DNA of 64,000 bases from Rhodospirillaceae bacterium. Lineage in GTDB: Bacteria; Pseudomonadota; Alphaproteobacteria; Rhodospirillales; Rhodospirillaceae. Below, in pieces: positions 54,140 through 63,698 of this stretch. The notes beneath the pieces were generated by a model, which saw only the letters and a list, made by a program, of their open reading frames with translations, searched no databases and had not been told where the DNA came from. Location: positions 62,001 through 126,000 of the forward strand of contig CANJRD010000003.1 in NCBI GenBank assembly GCA_947476695.1, in the 5' to 3' direction. Each line of letters starts with the position of its first letter. Within the stretch, counting starts at the first letter, position 1. The position numbers and the translations under genes were made by a program.

Positions 54140-55129
54140 TCACTTGTCGCGCTTGGTCAACCGCGACAGCATGGCAATCCCCTGCCAAAACTGACGGATT
54201 GGCTGCGCGGGATAGCCCATGACCGCTTCGCCAGGGGCGATATCGCGCATGACCCCGCTCTTACCGGCGATTTGGGCGCGATTTCCCACGTTTACATGAT
54301 CGGATATGGCTACCTGCCCCCCCATCATGACGCCGTCGCCCACGGTCGCACTTCCGGCGATGCCAGCCTGGGCAACAATCACACAATGGCGGCCGACCCG
54401 CACGTTGTGGCCGATCTGGACCATGTTATCCATCTTGGTGCCGTCGCCGATCTCGGTGTCACCGAGCGCCCCCCGATCCACGCAACTGTTCGCCCCGATC
54501 TCGACATCGCTGCCGATGATCACGCGGCCAAGCTGCGGCATCTTGGCGAGACCCGTCGGGCCGGGCACGAAGCCGAAGCCGTCCTGTCCGATGCGCACAC
54601 CTGGATGGAGAATGCAGCGCGCGCCGATGAGGCAATGGCTCAGCGACACATTGGCGGCGACGAACGTGTCGTCGCCGATCTGGACACCAGGACCAACGGT
54701 GCTGTTGGGACCGACGTACACGCGTTCGGCGATCACCGCACCGCCGCCGATCACGGCCGAGGGCGCGATCTCGGCACTGGCTGCGATCGTCGGCGGCGTT
54801 TGGACGACAGGCGTGCGTGCGGGATAGAACATCCGCGCGACGAGGGCGAACGCCGCGCGAGGATCGGCGACTTCCAATGCGACGGTTTTGTCCGGCACCG
54901 CGGTTCCCGCCTTTACAAGGCAGGCGCCGCAACGCGCGGTCGCCAACGTCGGAATAAGTGCGGGATCGCTGATGAAGCTGATGTCGTTCGGCCCGGCTGA
55001 CGCCAGGCTCGCGACATCGCTGATCTTCGAATGCGCGACCGCGCCGGTCGCCAATTTGGCGCCGACGCGGTCAGCAATCTCAGAGAGGCTGAACGGGCCG
55101 GACCGCGTGTGGAAACGAAGGTCCGGCAT
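54140..55129 (-). CDS. lpxD: UDP-3-O-acylglucosamine N-acyltransferase
   Basis: Third acylation step of lipid A synthesis. 329 residues: an N-terminal uridine-binding domain (about 1-98, [15 protein letters not shown]), then a left-handed beta helix with many hexapeptides and the catalytic His in [13 protein letters not shown], and a short C-terminal helix. About 100 bases separate it from fabZ, the largest gap inside the lpx group. Confidence 0.97.
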   Translation of the reverse strand: MPDLRFHTRSGPFSLSEIADRVGAKLATGAVAHSKISDVASLASAGPNDISFISDPALIPTLATARCGACLVKAGTAVPDKTVALEVADPRAAFALVARMFYPARTPVVQTPPTIAASAEIAPSAVIGGGAVIAERVYVGPNSTVGPGVQIGDDTFVAANVSLSHCLIGARCILHPGVRIGQDGFGFVPGPTGLAKMPQLGRVIIGSDVEIGANSCVDRGALGDTEIGDGTKMDNMVQIGHNVRVGRHCVIVAQAGIAGSATVGDGVMMGGQVAISDHVNVGNRAQIAGKSGVMRDIAPGEAVMGYPAQPIRQFWQGIAMLSRLTKRDK

Positions 55130-55162
55130 GAAACGGCGTCCAGCCGCGAACGATCTTAGTTC

Positions 55163-55834
55163 TTACTTCTTCGCGGGGGCCGCGGCCTTCGGCGCGGCAG
55201 CCGGCTTAATCGCACCCGGAGCGCCCGGAGCGGCACCGGCAGCGGCCTGATCGGAGCGCTGCAGCGTATCCGGGTTCTGGAAGGCGACGGTCGCGAGACG
55301 CACGTTCAGCTTGTCGAGCACCGCCTTGGTGATGTCCATCGAGGGATCGAACACGAGCAGCATCTGGCGCGCCATCACGGCGTTCAGGCCGCGTTCCTTG
55401 GCGACTTCCTGAGCAACGACCAGCATGGTGTTGGCGATCTCGTTGGCCGCCTGGTTCGAGGCGAACTCAAGACGTTCCTGCTTGTCGCGGACTTGGTTCT
55501 GGAAGTCCTGGATCTTGGTCTGGAAGGCGGTGGCGCGCTGCTGGAAGACGTCCGGCGCGAGCACACCACGCTGCTGCGACAGTTCCTGATCTTCGCTGCG
55601 CAGCTTGGCTTCGGTGTCCTTCACCTGGTTGCTGTACTGGGTCGCGTACTTTTCGCGCTCCAACTTCACGGCCTTACCGGCCAGCGACTGTTCGAGCACC
55701 TGATCGGTGTCCACGACGCCGATGGTCAGCGGTTTTGCGGCAGCAGCGGTCTGCGCCATTGCGGGCGTGGCCGCGAACAGTCCCGCAGTCAATAGCGCCG
55801 GGACGGCGAAACGAGCGAGGCGAGCGATCTTCAT
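55163..55834 (-). CDS. skp: OmpH/Skp-family periplasmic chaperone
   Basis: Holds unfolded outer-membrane proteins in transit to BamA. 223 residues from the ATG at 55834, with a signal peptide (about 1-27, ending PAMAQ), two long alpha-helical tentacle arms rich in Gln, Glu and Lys (about 55-135), and an Ala/Pro-rich tail (about 185-223). Located directly after bamA, as in most proteobacteria. Confidence 0.92.
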   Translation of the reverse strand: MKIARLARFAVPALLTAGLFAATPAMAQTAAAAKPLTIGVVDTDQVLEQSLAGKAVKLEREKYATQYSNQVKDTEAKLRSEDQELSQQRGVLAPDVFQQRATAFQTKIQDFQNQVRDKQERLEFASNQAANEIANTMLVVAQEVAKERGLNAVMARQMLLVFDPSMDITKAVLDKLNVRLATVAFQNPDTLQRSDQAAAGAAPGAPGAIKPAAAPKAAAPAKK

Positions 55835-55892
55835 TTGAGTGTCCTTCAAGCGTTGCATTGTGTAACCGCAAGCACGGCCTGTGCCGATGCTC

Positions 55893-58262
55893 TTAAAATC
55901 TCTGGCCGAAATTCACGCGGAAACGAGTGACACGGTCATACGGCTGCCGTCCGAAAATGAACGGTGAGAAGTCGATCCGGATCGGACCGACAGGCGACTG
56001 CCATTTGATACCGATACCCGCAGATCCGCGAACCTTCTGCGCGTAGTTAATCGCCAGACCCGTATCAGCCTGACGCGCGATCAGGCTCTTCGGAGGACCG
56101 ATGATAGCCCAATCGGTGAACAGCTTCGGCGTGATCCCGACTTCCTTGGGCAAGCCAAGTGGGATTTCCAATTCCGTGCTGCTGGTCGCGACCCAATCGC
56201 CGCCCAAGGCATCGAGCGTGTTGGCATCGCGGGCGCTGGCACCGTAGTTGTCCCAGCCGCGCAAGTTATCACCACCCAGCTGGTAGCGCTGGAAGATTCT
56301 CAAGTCCTTGCCCAGGCCGACAATATAACCGCCAGACGCGTTAACGCCGATGATCCAGCCGGTGACCGGCTGCATATAGAAGCCCGCCGCGACCCCGCCC
56401 TGGACGTTACGCTCGGTGCCGCCGAAACCGGAGAGATTGGTCGACAAGCTGACGTAGTAACCGCCGGTCGGGTCGATCAGATTGTTACGGTGGTCGAGCG
56501 CGACGGTCTGGCTGATCGCCGAGGTCACGAAGGTGCCGATCTGCTCCTTCACGTACTCGGACGCCGTGCTGATGATGCCGGTGAGCCGCGTGGTGGACAG
56601 CGAGTAGCTGACCCGCTGATAGAGGTATTCGTTGTAGTTCCAACCGAAGCGCAACGTGCCGCCGACGTTTTGCGATTCATAGCCGGCGAAATCGCGATAG
56701 TCGGTGCGGGTCGCGAACAGATCGACGCCCGCCATCAAACGGCGGTCGCGGAAATACGGCTCGGTGAAGCTCAAGTTGATCGAGCTCTGACGTTGGGCCA
56801 GGCTGAAGTTCAGCTGCAGGTCCTGACCTTTGCCGAGCAGGTTGCGTTCACGAATACCGACGTCGAACAACGCACCCGAGTAGGACGAATATCCGACGCC
56901 GAACTGAAGTTCGCCGGTCGACTGCTCTTCGACCTTCGCCGTGATGATGGTGCGGTCCGGATAGACTTCGGACGGCGTGTTGTCGATCTTGACTGTGTCT
57001 TCCTTGAAGAAGCCCAGGCTTTCGAGGCGTTCCTTCGAGCGACGGATCTTCGAGGTGTTGAAGGCATCGCCTTCGTTCAAAAGAATTTCGCGGCGCACGA
57101 CCTTGTCCAACGTGCGCACGTTGCCGACAACGTCGACGCGTTCGACGAACACGCGCGGACCTTCCTGCACGTCGAACAGGATGTCGATCGTGTGGGTATC
57201 CTGATTGCGCGTGATACGCGGACGGACGTCGACGAACGCATAGCCCACGCCGCCGGCCACATCGGTGATCGCGGTGATGGTGTCGTCGATCTGCTTGGCG
57301 CTGTACCAGCCGCCGGTCTTCGGCATGATCGCGCGCTGAACGCGGTCCTTCGAGAGGTTCTTAACGTTCACATTCAGATCGACCTTGCCGATCTTGTAGC
57401 GCGGACCTTCCTTGATGGTGAACGTCATGTAGAAGTTCTCGCGATTGGGCGCGAGTTCCGCCACCGCCGAGGTCGTCTCGAAATCGGCGTAGCCGTTCTG
57501 AAGGTAATGGCGCCGCAACAGTTCGCGGTCGTAGTTCATGCGTTCCGGATCGTAAGTATCGTTCGACGTCAGGAACCGCCACCAACGTTCTTCACGGGTC
57601 GCCACGACGCCACGCAGGTCGCCGTCGTCGAATTCCGTGTTGCCGACGAAGGTGATCTTGCGGACGTAAGTCGGCGAGCCTTCCGAGATTTCGTAGACGA
57701 GGTCGACGCGGTTCTGCGGCAGCTCGATCACCTTCGGCTCGACGCGCGCGGCGAAACGGCCCTTGCGACGATAGAGCTCGAGGATCTTCTCGACGTCCTG
57801 CTGAACCTTGGTGCGCGTATAGACGACACGCGGACGCAGCTGTATCTCAGGCGTCAGCTTATCGTCCTCGATCTTCTTGTTACCCTCGAACGAGATGCGG
57901 TTGATGATCGGATTTTCGACAATCCGGATCACCAGGGTGTCGTCCTGGCGGGAGATGTTGACGTCGGCGAACAGGCCGGTGGCGAACAGGTTCTTCAGCG
58001 AGCGGTCGATACGCGCCGGGTCGAACGGGTCGCCTTCGCGCACCGTCAGGTAGGTGCGGATGGTCGCCGCTTCGATACGCTGGTTACCGGCCACCGCGAT
58101 GGCGCCGATGCTGCCGCCGTCTTGGGCCTGTGCCACGGCCGGGCTCGCCCCGGCCAGCAGCGCGCAGACTGCCACTGACCGGAACAGCTTGGCCAGGCGG
58201 GCCGGCTCAAGCCGACCAGCCCCGCGCGCCTCCGGCGGTGTTGCAGAACGGGCAAACCCCAT
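55893..58262 (-). CDS. bamA: Outer-membrane protein assembly factor BamA
   Basis: Central Omp85 protein that folds and inserts outer-membrane barrels. 789 residues: signal peptide (about 25-46, VAVCALLAGASPAVAQAQ), five POTRA domains (about 50-440, starting IGAIAVAGNQRIEAATIRTYLTV), and the 16-stranded barrel with loop 6 region LGGDNLRGWD and the C-terminal strand ending in VNFGQRF with the terminal Phe. The first 20 residues before the signal core are long and basic, so the start may lie slightly downstream. Confidence 0.96.
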   Translation of the reverse strand: MGFARSATPPEARGAGRLEPARLAKLFRSVAVCALLAGASPAVAQAQDGGSIGAIAVAGNQRIEAATIRTYLTVREGDPFDPARIDRSLKNLFATGLFADVNISRQDDTLVIRIVENPIINRISFEGNKKIEDDKLTPEIQLRPRVVYTRTKVQQDVEKILELYRRKGRFAARVEPKVIELPQNRVDLVYEISEGSPTYVRKITFVGNTEFDDGDLRGVVATREERWWRFLTSNDTYDPERMNYDRELLRRHYLQNGYADFETTSAVAELAPNRENFYMTFTIKEGPRYKIGKVDLNVNVKNLSKDRVQRAIMPKTGGWYSAKQIDDTITAITDVAGGVGYAFVDVRPRITRNQDTHTIDILFDVQEGPRVFVERVDVVGNVRTLDKVVRREILLNEGDAFNTSKIRRSKERLESLGFFKEDTVKIDNTPSEVYPDRTIITAKVEEQSTGELQFGVGYSSYSGALFDVGIRERNLLGKGQDLQLNFSLAQRQSSINLSFTEPYFRDRRLMAGVDLFATRTDYRDFAGYESQNVGGTLRFGWNYNEYLYQRVSYSLSTTRLTGIISTASEYVKEQIGTFVTSAISQTVALDHRNNLIDPTGGYYVSLSTNLSGFGGTERNVQGGVAAGFYMQPVTGWIIGVNASGGYIVGLGKDLRIFQRYQLGGDNLRGWDNYGASARDANTLDALGGDWVATSSTELEIPLGLPKEVGITPKLFTDWAIIGPPKSLIARQADTGLAINYAQKVRGSAGIGIKWQSPVGPIRIDFSPFIFGRQPYDRVTRFRVNFGQRF

Positions 58263-58324
58263 AGTCAGAACCTTTCAGACGAGGCGATTTGCCCGATGAT
58301 GCGTGCGTGAAAAACAGATTGAAA

Positions 58325-59449
58325 TCAGAGCTGTACGATGTCGTTCCATGTGACGAACACCATCAGCGCGCCAACCAGCGCCAGTCCAATCCGCATTCCC
58401 CACTCCTGAGCCCGATCCGACAAGGGTCGACCCCGAATAGCCTCGATGGCGTAAAACAACAGGTGGCCGCCGTCAAGCAGAGGCACCGGTACCAGATTGA
58501 TAAGTCCCAGATTAATCGAAAGGATTGCCACAAAAAGGACGAACCCGGCGGGGCCAGATTTGGCCGCCTGGCCCGAATACTTGGCGATCCGGATCGGCCC
58601 ACCCAGGTCCTCGGTCCCCCGGCGCCCCTGGATCATCTGGCCGACGGCAACGCCCGTGGCCTCCACGACTTCGTAAGTCTGCTTCACGGCCATGCCGAGC
58701 GCCCCCACGGGACCGAGGCGTTCCACCATCGCGGTCTCGCCGGACGATGACAGCCCCAGCATCGGGGTCTTCTGCATGTTGCCGAAGGCATCCTTCACTT
58801 CGACGACTTTCGGCGTGATGCTCAGTTCGAGCGGCGCGCCATCGCGCGTGACGTCGAGGTGCAGCGGTTTGTCATAGCTCAGCTGAACCAGCCGCCGGAT
58901 TTCGTCGAACTGCTTGATCGGTTCGCCGTCGATGGCGTTGATGCGGTCGCCCGGCTTGAGACCGGCCGCGGCCGCCGCGCTGTCCTCGACAACACCGCCG
59001 ACGATGGGCTGAACCACAGGCCTACCGAAGATCATGAAGATCACGGTGAGGACGACGATGGCGAAAATGAAGTTCACCGCCGGCCCGCCGAAAACGATCG
59101 CGGCGCGCTGACCAACGGGCTTGTACTTGAGCGAGACCGCCTTCTCTTCCGGCGTCATCGGCTTGTGGTCCGGCTCGGTCACGCCGCCTTCGACGGCCTG
59201 CATGGATTCAGACTCACCGTACATCTTTACGTAACCGCCCAGCGGGATCAGGCTGAACTTCCAGCGCGTTCCCTTCTTGTCGGTATAGCCGAACAGTTCC
59301 GGCCCGAAGCCGATGGAGAAGCTCTCACAGCGCACGCCGCAGCGCCGCGCGATGGCGAAATGCCCGAACTCGTGCACGAACACCACCACCGAAAGCGCGA
59401 CGATGAAGCTCAGCAGCGTAAAGGGCACGCCGAACAGGTTCTCAAGCAT
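58325..59449 (-). CDS. rseP: Site-2 protease RseP-type (RIP metalloprotease)
   Basis: Intramembrane zinc protease that clears signal peptides and activates envelope stress responses. 374 residues: zinc motif H26-E27-F-G-H30 in the first membrane helix (VVVFVHEFGHFAIARRCGV), one PDZ domain (about 115-210, GGVVEDSAAAAAGLKPGDRINAIDG), and the third zinc ligand in VPVPLLDGGHLLFY. Only one PDZ domain is visible where E. coli RseP has two. Between dxr and bamA. Confidence 0.94.
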   Translation of the reverse strand: MLENLFGVPFTLLSFIVALSVVVFVHEFGHFAIARRCGVRCESFSIGFGPELFGYTDKKGTRWKFSLIPLGGYVKMYGESESMQAVEGGVTEPDHKPMTPEEKAVSLKYKPVGQRAAIVFGGPAVNFIFAIVVLTVIFMIFGRPVVQPIVGGVVEDSAAAAAGLKPGDRINAIDGEPIKQFDEIRRLVQLSYDKPLHLDVTRDGAPLELSITPKVVEVKDAFGNMQKTPMLGLSSSGETAMVERLGPVGALGMAVKQTYEVVEATGVAVGQMIQGRRGTEDLGGPIRIAKYSGQAAKSGPAGFVLFVAILSINLGLINLVPVPLLDGGHLLFYAIEAIRGRPLSDRAQEWGMRIGLALVGALMVFVTWNDIVQL

Positions 59450-59467
59450 CCAAGGCCTCGTTCATGC

Positions 59468-60673
59468 TTATTCTGCCGCCGCGACGTTGCGTCGCTGCGC
59501 CCGCTGCCCCGCACCTTGTGTCGCCACGCGCCGCGCTTCCGCATCGACGGCGATAACGTCGTCGATGGTCGCGATCTGCGGGCTTGCCATCTTTTCCAGC
59601 GTGTCCTCGACCGTACCGGCGATATCGAGGAAACCGATCTCGCCGCCGAGGAAACGCGCGACTGCGATCTCGTTCGCAGCATTCAAAATCGTCGGTGCGG
59701 CGCCGCCCACCTGCAAGGCCGTGCGCGCAAGGCGCAGGCAGGGGAAGCGCACATCGTCCGGCGCCTCGAAGCTCAGCATGCCGAGCTTGGCGAGGTCGAG
59801 CTTCGCCACTGGCGCGTCCAGGCGCGCAGGCCAGCCGAGGCAGAACGCGATGGGCGTGCGCATGTCGGGCGAACCCAACTGCGCCAGCGTGGAGCCGTCG
59901 GCGTATTCGACAAGGCTATGCACGACCGACTGCGGATGCACCAGAACGTCGATCTTGTTCTCCGGCATGCCGAACAGATGATGCGCCTCGATCACCTCGA
60001 GGCCCTTGTTCATCATGCTCGCGCTATCGACGGAGATCTTCGCACCCATCGACCAGTTGGGATGCGCCACGGCTTGCGCCGGCGTCACCAGCCCCATCTC
60101 GTTGTGACCGAGCGTGCGGAACGGTCCGCCGGACGCCGTCAGGATGATGCGGCTGACTTTGTCGCGCTGGTCGAAATCGAAGACCTGGAAGATGGCGTTG
60201 TGCTCGGAGTCCGTCGGCAACAAGGTCGCGCCGTGCTCGGTCACCGCATTCATGAACAGGCTGCCGGCGCAGACCAGGCATTCCTTGTTGGCGAGCGCGA
60301 TCTGCGCCCCGCGGCGCACCGCGGTCAGGGTCGGCTGCAGTCCAGCCGCGCCGACAATCGCCGCCATCACCCAATCGGCGTCGAGGCCGGCCGCCTCGCA
60401 GATACTCTCAGCTCCGGCGGCCACGCGGATCCCGGTGCCGGCGAGCGCGTCCTTGAGTTCGCGATACGCGCCCTCGTCCGCCAACGCGACCATCTCCGGC
60501 TTCAGCGCACGCGCATGGCTCGCCAGCTTGGCGGCATTGCTGTGCGCCGTCAGCGCGACCACCCGATAGGAGTCCGGATTGCGCTGGATCAGGTCGATCG
60601 TGCTGTCGCCGATCGACCCGGTAGCGCCGAGGATCGTGACGGATTTTTGCAAGGGTCCGCGCGCCTCTACCAC
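59468..60673 (-). CDS. dxr: 1-deoxy-D-xylulose 5-phosphate reductoisomerase
   Basis: Commits deoxyxylulose phosphate to the MEP isoprenoid pathway, which feeds undecaprenyl phosphate made by the neighbouring uppS product. 401 residues: NADPH-binding LGATGSIGDSTIDLI, ALANKECLVCAG, metal-binding LPTDSEHNAIFQ, TASGGPFRTL and PNWSMGAKISVDSASMMNKGLE. It overlaps cdsA by seven bases. Confidence 0.97.
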   Translation of the reverse strand: MVEARGPLQKSVTILGATGSIGDSTIDLIQRNPDSYRVVALTAHSNAAKLASHARALKPEMVALADEGAYRELKDALAGTGIRVAAGAESICEAAGLDADWVMAAIVGAAGLQPTLTAVRRGAQIALANKECLVCAGSLFMNAVTEHGATLLPTDSEHNAIFQVFDFDQRDKVSRIILTASGGPFRTLGHNEMGLVTPAQAVAHPNWSMGAKISVDSASMMNKGLEVIEAHHLFGMPENKIDVLVHPQSVVHSLVEYADGSTLAQLGSPDMRTPIAFCLGWPARLDAPVAKLDLAKLGMLSFEAPDDVRFPCLRLARTALQVGGAAPTILNAANEIAVARFLGGEIGFLDIAGTVEDTLEKMASPQIATIDDVIAVDAEARRVATQGAGQRAQRRNVAAAE

Positions 60674-61467
60674 TGGTCTACACCGCCACCGAAGAGGACA
60701 CAGAAAAACGCCGCGACCGGCGCGGCCAGCCAGAGCCCGTCGAAGCGGTCCATGAGGCCCCCATGGCCAGGGATGAGCGTGCCGGAATCCTTGACCTGGT
60801 ACCAGCGTTTCAAGCCGGATTCCAACAAGTCCCCCGCCTCTGTCGCAATCGCTGCAACCAGGGCGGCACCCAGGGCGGCGGGGCCTATCTTGAGGTCATA
60901 GAAGGCCAGGATGCCCGCCGAGGCGCCGACGCCGACGATCAGACCGCCGATGGCTCCGGACCACGTCTTTTTCGGGCTGATAGCGGGCGCAAGCTTCGGT
61001 CCCCCGATGATGCGGCCGAAGGCATAAGCCCCCGTGTCGGTCCCCCAGACCACGGCGAGGAGCCAGAACAGCGAGACCATTCCGGGCAGGTCACCACCGG
61101 CTTCCCGGACATAAACAAGCGCCAAAGCCGGCAACGCTACATAGGGCACGGCGGCATGCACCAAGGCCAGCCCGCGCTGGCCCGCGACACGATCGGCGAC
61201 GATGACCGCGATGGTGCCGACGACAACCACCGCCAGACCGGCGAGCGTACCGCCGGGCATCGAGATCGCGAGCACCGCCAGCAAGCAGGCGGCGGCGATC
61301 AGGAACCGCCGCTTGGGGCCGCGCTTGCCGTCCATGCGGGCGAACTCGAACGCCATGATCGTCGCCATCGCGGCGACCATCGCGTTGAACCACGGGAAAC
61401 CGGCGTAGACGAGCGCCAGGAACAGCGGCGCCAGAAGAACACCCGAGAGAATGCGATGAAGAAGCAA
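60667..61467 (-). CDS. cdsA: Phosphatidate cytidylyltransferase
   Basis: Makes CDP-diacylglycerol, precursor of all phospholipids including phosphatidylglycerol finished by PgpA. 266 residues, about seven membrane helices, with SPKKTWSGAIGG and the CDS signature S-G-L-K-R-W-Y-x-V-K-D followed by IPGHGGLMDRFDGL near the C-terminus. Directly after uppS with a six-base gap. Confidence 0.95.
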   Translation of the reverse strand: MLLHRILSGVLLAPLFLALVYAGFPWFNAMVAAMATIMAFEFARMDGKRGPKRRFLIAAACLLAVLAISMPGGTLAGLAVVVVGTIAVIVADRVAGQRGLALVHAAVPYVALPALALVYVREAGGDLPGMVSLFWLLAVVWGTDTGAYAFGRIIGGPKLAPAISPKKTWSGAIGGLIVGVGASAGILAFYDLKIGPAALGAALVAAIATEAGDLLESGLKRWYQVKDSGTLIPGHGGLMDRFDGLWLAAPVAAFFCVLFGGGVDQW

Positions 61468-61473
61468 TCGCCC

Positions 61474-62223
61474 TCAGCTTGTCACGCCGCCGTAGCGGCG
61501 GTCGCGACTGCGGTAGGTGGCGATGGCGGCTTCGAGCTCCGCATGGCCGAAGTCCGGCCAGAGCGTGTCGGTGAAAACGAGCTCGGTGTAGGCAAGCTGC
61601 CACAAGAGGAAATTGCTGATGCGCTGTTCGCCGGATGTGCGGATCAGGAGATCCGGATCGGGAATGGCATCGGTGAACAGACGACGCGCGAAAGCGTCTT
61701 CGTCGATGTCTTCGGGCTTCATGCGCCCGGCGGCGACTTCGACCGCGAGCTTGCGCGCCGCCGCGACGATCTCCTGGCGGCTGCCGTAGCTCAACGCGAG
61801 CGTCAGATTGAGGCGCGTGTTGTGCGCGGTCGATCTTTCGGCGTTTTCGATCAACTTGACCGTATCGGCCGGCAAGCGTTCGCGGTCCCCGATCACGCGG
61901 AAGCGCACCCCTTCCCGGCTAAGCTCGGCGACCTCGCGCTCGAGATAGAAGCGCAGCAACCCCATCAGGTCGCGCACTTCGGTCTCGGGCCGGGTCCAGT
62001 TCTCCGACGAGAAGCCGAATAGCGTCAGATAGGAAATGCCCAGTTCCGCCGAACTTTTCACAATCCGCCGCACAGAGTCCGCGCCGCGCTTATGACCGGC
62101 CGTGCGCGGCAAACCGCGCGCCTTCGCCCAGCGACCGTTGCCATCCATGATGACGGCAACGTGCAGCGGTCCAGGCGCCGGATCCGCGGGTACGACGGGC
62201 GATGGGAGCGGTTGCGCGGCCAT
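61474..62223 (-). CDS. uppS: Undecaprenyl pyrophosphate synthase (cis-prenyltransferase)
   Basis: Extends farnesyl pyrophosphate to the C55 lipid carrier for peptidoglycan and O-antigen. 249 residues: catalytic Asp27 in VAVIMDGNGRWAK, GHKRGADSVRRIV, TLFGFSSENWTRP, and the C-terminal ISNFLLWQLAYTELVFTDTLWPDF. The first 20 residues are a Pro/Ala-rich extension. Its start base is shared with the last base of the frr stop. Confidence 0.97.
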   Translation of the reverse strand: MAAQPLPSPVVPADPAPGPLHVAVIMDGNGRWAKARGLPRTAGHKRGADSVRRIVKSSAELGISYLTLFGFSSENWTRPETEVRDLMGLLRFYLEREVAELSREGVRFRVIGDRERLPADTVKLIENAERSTAHNTRLNLTLALSYGSRQEIVAAARKLAVEVAAGRMKPEDIDEDAFARRLFTDAIPDPDLLIRTSGEQRISNFLLWQLAYTELVFTDTLWPDFGHAELEAAIATYRSRDRRYGGVTS

Positions 62224-62789
62224 CAGACCTGGGTGATTTCCTGTTCCTTAGTCTTAAGCGCTTTATCGACTTCGGCGATAACGCTGTCGGTCATCTTCTG
62301 GACCTCATCCGTGTACTTGCGGTGATCGTCCTGAGAGATGATGCCGTCCTTCTCCATTTTCTTCAGCGCTTCGTTGCCGTCGCGGCGGACGTTGCGGATC
62401 GAGACGCGCGCGTGCTCGGCGTACTTGTGCGCGATCTTTGTCAACTCGACGCGGCGCTCCGACGTGAGCGGCGGGATCGGCACGCGGATCAGGGTGCCGT
62501 CGGCCATCGGATTGACGCCCAGGTTGGCGTCGCGGATCGCCTTCTCCGTCGCCTTCGCCAGCCCCTTGTCCCACACGGACACGGACAGCAGACGCGGCTC
62601 CGGCACAGAGATCGACGCGACCTGGCTCAGCGGCGTCATGGCGCCGTAGGCCTCGACCATCACCGACTCAAGCAGCGCCGTCGAGGCGCGGCCAGTTCGC
62701 AGTCCGCCGAATTCCTTTTTCACGTGATCGACGCTGACCTGCATCTTGTGCTGTAGGTCCGCCTTGAGCGCCTGATAAGTCTGAGCCAT
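62223..62789 (-). CDS. frr: Ribosome recycling factor
   Basis: Splits the post-termination ribosome together with EF-G. 188 residues, the usual length, a mainly helical L-shaped protein with GGLRTGRASTALLESVMVEAYG near the start and RVPIPPLTSERRVELTKIAHKYAEHARVSIRNVRRD in the middle. Between pyrH (27 bases upstream) and uppS. Confidence 0.97.
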   Translation of the reverse strand: MAQTYQALKADLQHKMQVSVDHVKKEFGGLRTGRASTALLESVMVEAYGAMTPLSQVASISVPEPRLLSVSVWDKGLAKATEKAIRDANLGVNPMADGTLIRVPIPPLTSERRVELTKIAHKYAEHARVSIRNVRRDGNEALKKMEKDGIISQDDHRKYTDEVQKMTDSVIAEVDKALKTKEQEITQV

Positions 62790-62816
62790 TCCCGAGCCTC
62801 CCTCTTGTCTCGCGCC

Positions 62817-63533
62817 TCAACCGATGACGGTGAAGCGACCCTTGCCGGCCAACACGTTGGCCAGGGCATCGTTCTCATGCATGTTGAACACCACGATCGG
62901 CAGCTTGTTATCGCGGGCGAGCGCGATGGCCGAGGTGTCCATAACCTGAAGATTATCGCCGATCACTTTGTCGAACGTGAGGCGGTCATAACGCTCGGCG
63001 TCCGGATTCCGCTTGGGGTCGGAGTCATAGACCCCGTCCACCTGGGTCGCCTTCAGCAGCGCGTGGCAGTTCATCTCGACCGCCCGCAGCGCCGCCGCGG
63101 TATCGGTGGTGAAGAACGGGTTGCCGGTGCCGGCAGCGAAGATCACCACCCGGCCCTTCTCCATGTGCCGGACCGCCCGACGGCGGATATAGCTTTCGCA
63201 GACCTGGGCCATGGCAATGGCCGACTGGACACGGGTCGGCACACCGGCTTGCTCCAGCGCGTTCTGGACGGCGAGCGCGTTGATCACGGTCGCCAGCATG
63301 CCCATGTAGTCGGCCTGGGTACGGTCCATGCCCTTCGCGGACGCCGCCAGCCCCCGGAAGATGTTACCGCCGCCAATCACCAGGCAAACCTGGGTCCCGG
63401 TGGCCGTGACGGTCTTTACGTCCCTGGCGAGCTTCGTGACGGTTTCGCTATCCAAGCCATGACCGGCGGCGCCCATGAGGCCCTCGCCGGAAATCTTCAA
63501 CATGATGCGTTTGTAGGGCAGTGGATCGGCCAT
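62817..63533 (-). CDS. pyrH: UMP kinase
   Basis: Phosphorylates UMP to UDP, feeding UTP, and through PyrG in this window CTP. 238 residues of the amino-acid-kinase fold: [70 protein letters not shown]. In many bacteria rpsB and tsf precede it. Here they are not adjacent; a metallo-beta-lactamase-fold gene and two hairpins stand upstream, so pyrH probably opens this long operon. Confidence 0.97.
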   Translation of the reverse strand: MADPLPYKRIMLKISGEGLMGAAGHGLDSETVTKLARDVKTVTATGTQVCLVIGGGNIFRGLAASAKGMDRTQADYMGMLATVINALAVQNALEQAGVPTRVQSAIAMAQVCESYIRRRAVRHMEKGRVVIFAAGTGNPFFTTDTAAALRAVEMNCHALLKATQVDGVYDSDPKRNPDAERYDRLTFDKVIGDNLQVMDTSAIALARDNKLPIVVFNMHENDALANVLAGKGRFTVIG

Positions 63534-63580
63534 CGACTAACTTCCCATATCGCCTCAGGAACGGCGACCAAGCTTATGAA

Positions 63581-63605
63581 AAAGGGACGGTTTTGCCGTC
63601 CCTTT
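63581..63605 (-). terminator. Rho-independent terminator upstream of pyrH
   Basis: Perfect 10-base arms AAAGGGACGG (63581-63590) and CCGTCCCTTT (63596-63605) with a 5-base loop. On the minus strand the stem is followed by a T-run, so it ends transcription coming from the metallo-beta-lactamase-fold gene. Confidence 0.85.
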
Positions 63606-63653
63606 GGGAACTCTGAGGGCCGGAATCGGCCTCGCGGGGGAAGTTATAGCAAA

Positions 63654-63690
63654 CCCCCGGGTTGCACCGCCAGTGGGTGCCTCCCGGGGG
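63654..63690 (-). terminator. Long GC-rich hairpin directly after the MBL-fold gene
   Basis: Outer arms CCCCCGGG (63654-63661) and CCCGGGGG (63683-63690), inner arms GCACC and GGTGC, closed by a small loop, eight bases after the stop codon and followed on the minus strand by TTT. It works in tandem with the hairpin at 63581-63605. Confidence 0.7.
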
Positions 63691-63698
63691 CGTGAGCT

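Noticed and set aside
58859-60901. 680-codon plus-strand open frame opposite rseP and dxr
   Set aside because: Antisense shadow; both minus-strand genes have complete catalytic motifs.
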